DNA of 64,000 nt, from positions 1 through 64,000 of the forward strand of contig NZ_JZUE01000028.1 of NCBI RefSeq assembly GCF_000969605.1, in the 5' to 3' direction. This stretch comes from Aquincola tertiaricarbonis. Its GTDB lineage: Bacteria > Pseudomonadota > Gammaproteobacteria > Burkholderiales > Burkholderiaceae_C. The translations under genes and the position numbers were made by a program. Shown here in pieces: positions 61,455-64,000 of this stretch. Under the pieces are notes generated by a model. That model saw only the letters and a list, made by a program, of their open reading frames with translations. It did no database searches and was not told where the DNA came from. Position 1 is the first letter of the stretch. Each line of letters starts with the position of its first letter.

Positions 61455-61796
61455 CTATTTCACCTGGACTATGTAGAGGCGAAACTCCCCCTCCCCGGCG
61501 TTGCGGGTGGCCGCCTTGTCAGGACCGATGGCGCGAACCTCTCCTGCCTTCCATTCTTCGACTTCTATTCGCCCGTCTTCGGTTCGCCGCTCCAGGCGAC
61601 CATCTACCAAGGCCCGCAAGACGCGGAAGGGGCGCTCAATGTTCCTCGCTTCTGCGCCAGGTGCGAATACCACTTCGTAGGCTCGCACCCGCTCGTTCTC
61701 GAACAGCACCTTTGTGACAGCAGCCTCTGCCGCGATGAGCGGAAGAGGGATCAGCAAGCAAAGCGACAGAGCTGCAGAACGGGAAAAGGTACTCAC
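61455..61796 (-). CDS. Small exported cupin-like protein
   Basis: The 113-residue protein has a GTG start at 61794-61796, chosen because GGAGG lies five bases upstream; an ATG 12 bases earlier lacks this. The signal peptide is STFSRSAALSLCLLIPLPLI with AAEAA. The mature part (VTKVLFENERVRAYEVVFAP, GAEARNIERPFRVLRALVDG, EEWKAGEVRAIGP) is one beta-barrel cupin-like domain without the usual His metal set. The function is unknown. Confidence 0.7.
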   Translation of the reverse strand: MSTFSRSAALSLCLLIPLPLIAAEAAVTKVLFENERVRAYEVVFAPGAEARNIERPFRVLRALVDGRLERRTEDGRIEVEEWKAGEVRAIGPDKAATRNAGEGEFRLYIVQVK

Positions 61797-61827
61797 GTGG
61801 ACCTCCACATGTCAAGCGGGGCGAAAG

Positions 61828-62508
61828 TCAGAGCCTTTTTCCTGACCACTCGGCTCTCTTGCTGCGAGTGCGTCCGAAGCCAACGAGCGCGGCGCCTCCA
61901 ACGACAGTGAGAAGCCACGAGGCCGGCTCAGGAATGGGAGTGATGGACACAGCGTCGAGGTCAAATCCCTGGCTTGTGCCTCCGAGATCTACGCCGCCAA
62001 TCCCCACCCTGGTGAATGCGCCTCCATGGGCGGCAAGTTCCGCAGCGAAGGGCCTCAGGTCGAAGGCAACAGCATCGCCCGCGACTGCGGGGTCCGTTGC
62101 CAACTGCAGGAATCCGCCATCGGCGAACCAAACCCAGATCAGCGCGTCTTCGGACTCTCGGATTGACTCGTAGACGGTCAGCATCGTGTTCGCATCGAAG
62201 GTGCGGCCGAATGCAACTTCGACATACGCCCCCCGGAACGCTGAGCCCGGCGGAGGCCTCACCCCAGGCAGCGATGCAAATACGTCGTCTGGCTTGCCGA
62301 GGATGGATGCCTCCATCTCAAACTCCGTCAGCGGTACCGGAAACCCACCGGTGAATGAACCACCGTACCACCCGGGCGAACTTCCAGCGGCTTCGCCTCG
62401 AAACGAGTTGGTGCGTTCAACCGCAAAGGTCTCCTGTGCCATTCCCGGCGACGCCGTGAGGTAGGAGAGCAGTAACGCGACGACCAGGCCGATGGACACT
62501 CTCATCAT
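61828..62508 (-). CDS. PEP-CTERM sorting-domain protein
   Basis: The 226-residue protein has a signal peptide (MMRVSIGLVVALLLSYLTAS). The extracellular part shows jelly-roll-like strands (FDLDAVSITPIPEP at the end). The C-terminal signal is IPEPASWLLTVVGGAALVGF followed by GRTRSKR. It is anchored or released by an exosortase not present here. A possible role is in exopolysaccharide or the cell surface. It has the same orientation as the small cupin gene, 31 bases upstream of it. Confidence 0.85.
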   Translation of the reverse strand: MMRVSIGLVVALLLSYLTASPGMAQETFAVERTNSFRGEAAGSSPGWYGGSFTGGFPVPLTEFEMEASILGKPDDVFASLPGVRPPPGSAFRGAYVEVAFGRTFDANTMLTVYESIRESEDALIWVWFADGGFLQLATDPAVAGDAVAFDLRPFAAELAAHGGAFTRVGIGGVDLGGTSQGFDLDAVSITPIPEPASWLLTVVGGAALVGFGRTRSKRAEWSGKRL

Positions 62509-62650
62509 TGGCTCCGAGAACGGGTTGTTGCGGACTCAAGACTGCACACTTTGAACTCTTCATCGCCGCATTCCTCCCCCTAAAACGTAGTGCATCCCCA
62601 TGACCAAGAAGTCGTCGCCTCAGATCATGTTCAGCACTGATCGCTAAGGT

Positions 62651-63293
62651 GAACGCCGCTACAGCGGCGTTCTGCAGGCCGACGCCTATGGCGGCTGGGG
62701 CAAGCTGTACGACACCGGCCGGATCACCGAGGCGGCTCGCTGGGCGCATGCGCGCCGGCCCTGGTGGGACCTGTACCTGAGCACGGGCAAGGCCAAGGAC
62801 GGCATCGCGGCCCAGGCACTGCGGCGCATCGCCGCGCTGTATGCGGTGGAGAAGGACATCCGCGGGCAGCCGCCCGACATCCGGCGCAGCCAGCGCCAGG
62901 CGCGGGCGGGCCCGCTGCTCGACGAGATGCACGCCTGGCTCAGCGGCCTGGTGGGCCGCGTCTCGGCCAAGTCCGATCTGGCGCGCGCCATCGGCTACAG
63001 CCTGACCCGGTGGCAGGCGTTGACCCGCTACCGTGACACGGGCGCATCGAGATCGACAACAACGCGGCAGAACGTGCCCTGCGCGGCGTGGCCCTCGGAC
63101 GCGGCAACTACCTGTTCATGGGTTCGGACGCCGGCGGGCGCCGTGCTGCGGCGATCTACAGTCTGGTGGAGACGGCCACGGTCAACGGGCTCGACCCCGA
63201 GGGGTACCTGCGCGAGGTGCTGGGCCGCATCGCAGACCATCCGATCAACCGTATCGACGAGCTGCTGCCCTGGAACATCGGGCGGGCCGTCAT
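62651..63293 (+). pseudogene. IS66-family transposase (TnpC), C-terminal half with frameshift
   Basis: The plus strand reads YSGVLQADAYGGWGKLYDTG, ITEAARWAHARRPWWDLYLS and [17 protein letters not shown]. After loss of one base near 63040 it continues as [20 protein letters not shown] and [17 protein letters not shown], then [15 protein letters not shown]. The sequence matches IS66 TnpC, but the N-terminal half is missing and the frame is broken (GACGACGGG expected, GACACGGG present). It is inactive. Confidence 0.85.
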
Positions 63294-63359
63294 GCCTGCA
63301 GCCGTTGTACCGCGTGCCGCATCAGCCACCCCGGTGTCGATCCTCAACTCGTCGATGTC

Positions 63360-63846
63360 ATGAACCGCGCCAGCAGCCTGCAGCTGTTCCAGCTCAGCGC
63401 GCTGATCAAGCGCCTGCTGGCCGATCCGCGGCGCATCATCGCCGTGCGCGTGAACATGCACCTGGGCCAGACGGTGCGCTTCGTGGACTGGCGCGACGGC
63501 AGCCTGCGCGGGGGTACGGTGATGGCCATGAAGGACACGTAGGTGACGGTGCAAGACCTTCTCGATCGCCGGGAATGGAAGCTGCCTTATGCGGCCATCG
63601 AGCCGCCGGCGCCCAACGTCAGGCCCGCGCAGGGCCGCTGCGGCAGCGCCGCCGCCGGCACCGCCCAAGCCCACACGCAACGACGTCCGCTGTGGTGAGA
63701 AGGTGGCCTTCGAGGACAAGTACCTGCAGACGGTGGTGGGCACCATCGTGCGCATCAACGACCGCACGGCCAGCATCGACCCGGGGGACGGCAACAAGTG
63801 GCGGGTAGGCTTCGGGCTGCTGGCCACGTCCTTGACGTCTGACCAA
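63360..63846 (+). pseudogene. Conserved hypothetical protein, interrupted by a stop and a frameshift
   Basis: The first part reads [20 protein letters not shown], then RVNMHLGQTVRFVDWRDGSL and RGGTVMAMKDT followed by TAG. After the stop it continues VTVQDLLDRREWKLPYAAIE. A frame change near 63635 leads to KPTRNDVRCGEKVAFEDKYL and QTVVGTIVRINDRTASIDPG, ending in GDGNKWRVGFGLL. The last part looks like a small SH3/KOW-like beta-barrel. The family is known to me only as a conserved hypothetical. It is broken as written. Confidence 0.5.
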
Positions 63847-64000
63847 AAGCAGCCGCGTCCGTCAAGAGCGTGGTGGGGCGCGCTTACGGTGCAGGCGCAA
63901 TGTCTCTCGGATTCGACGCATCGTGACTCTCTTGTTGGGCATCGGCTGGGTCTGCAAAAAGCAGCCAGCCTAGGCCCGGTCAAAGGATCACTTGCGCGCC

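Overview
The window looks like a GC-rich betaproteobacterium of the order Burkholderiales, probably near the Rubrivivax/Leptothrix/Comamonadaceae groups. The grounds are six Bug-type tripartite-tricarboxylate (TTT) periplasmic binding proteins, Burkholderia-type porins, a Fur-controlled TonB/PepSY/DUF3325 iron cluster, PEP-CTERM proteins, and a lig-type route for gallate and protocatechuate cleavage products. No rRNA, tRNA or CRISPR array was recognised.

Layout. (1) 0-2.2 kb: a mobilization module with a partial small DNA-binding protein, a candidate oriT, a ribbon-helix-helix relaxosome protein and a MOBP-type relaxase. (2) 2.5-8.9 kb: an iron-uptake operon (TonB receptor, DUF4198, DUF3649, PepSY membrane protein, DUF3325) behind a Fur box, followed by fur on the opposite strand. 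(3) 9.7-27.2 kb: an aromatic-acid island. A tannase-like esterase, gallate dioxygenase, PDC hydrolase (LigI), OMA hydratase (LigJ) and CHA aldolase (LigK) together would turn gallate esters into pyruvate and oxaloacetate. They are surrounded by four TTT binding proteins, a porin, two LysR regulators (one frameshifted) and decayed duplicate genes. (4) 27.3-36.2 kb: a GntR regulator diverging from a TRAP transporter operon that continues into a hydroxyacid dehydrogenase, an RraA-like aldolase, a PfkB sugar kinase, a royal-jelly/SMP-30-like protein, an SDR and a cupin, which suggests sugar-acid or keto-acid catabolism. (5) 36.3-42.4 kb: an Abhydrolase_10 protein, a PEP-CTERM protein, a second GntR regulator, a TTT binding protein and an MmgE/PrpD protein, linked by three copies of a shared operator-like motif. 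(6) 42.4-49 kb: a minus-strand operon for an acyl-CoA-type pathway (CaiB CoA-transferase, enoyl-CoA hydratase, MDR reductase, TTT binding protein, hydroxyacid dehydrogenase) diverging from a third GntR regulator across a strong promoter/operator. (7) 49-56 kb: gene relics, an acylphosphatase-like protein, and conjugation genes (DUF1173, LPD7-domain protein, OmpA lipoprotein, coupling protein TraG/VirD4, N-truncated VirB11). (8) 56.6-64 kb: an intact IS1182-family element with CTAG target duplication that splits an Mrr-type endonuclease gene, an HNH nuclease, an EEP-family nuclease, IS66 and IS21 fragments, a small cupin-like exported protein, a second PEP-CTERM protein and a decayed conserved gene.

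The relaxase/oriT at the left and the coupling protein/VirB11 at the right bracket about 50 kb of catabolic cargo. This is consistent with a degraded integrative conjugative element or genomic island, but neither att sites nor an integrase are inside the window. Several genes carry single-base frameshifts. Some of these sit in homopolymer runs, so sequencing error must be separated from real decay.
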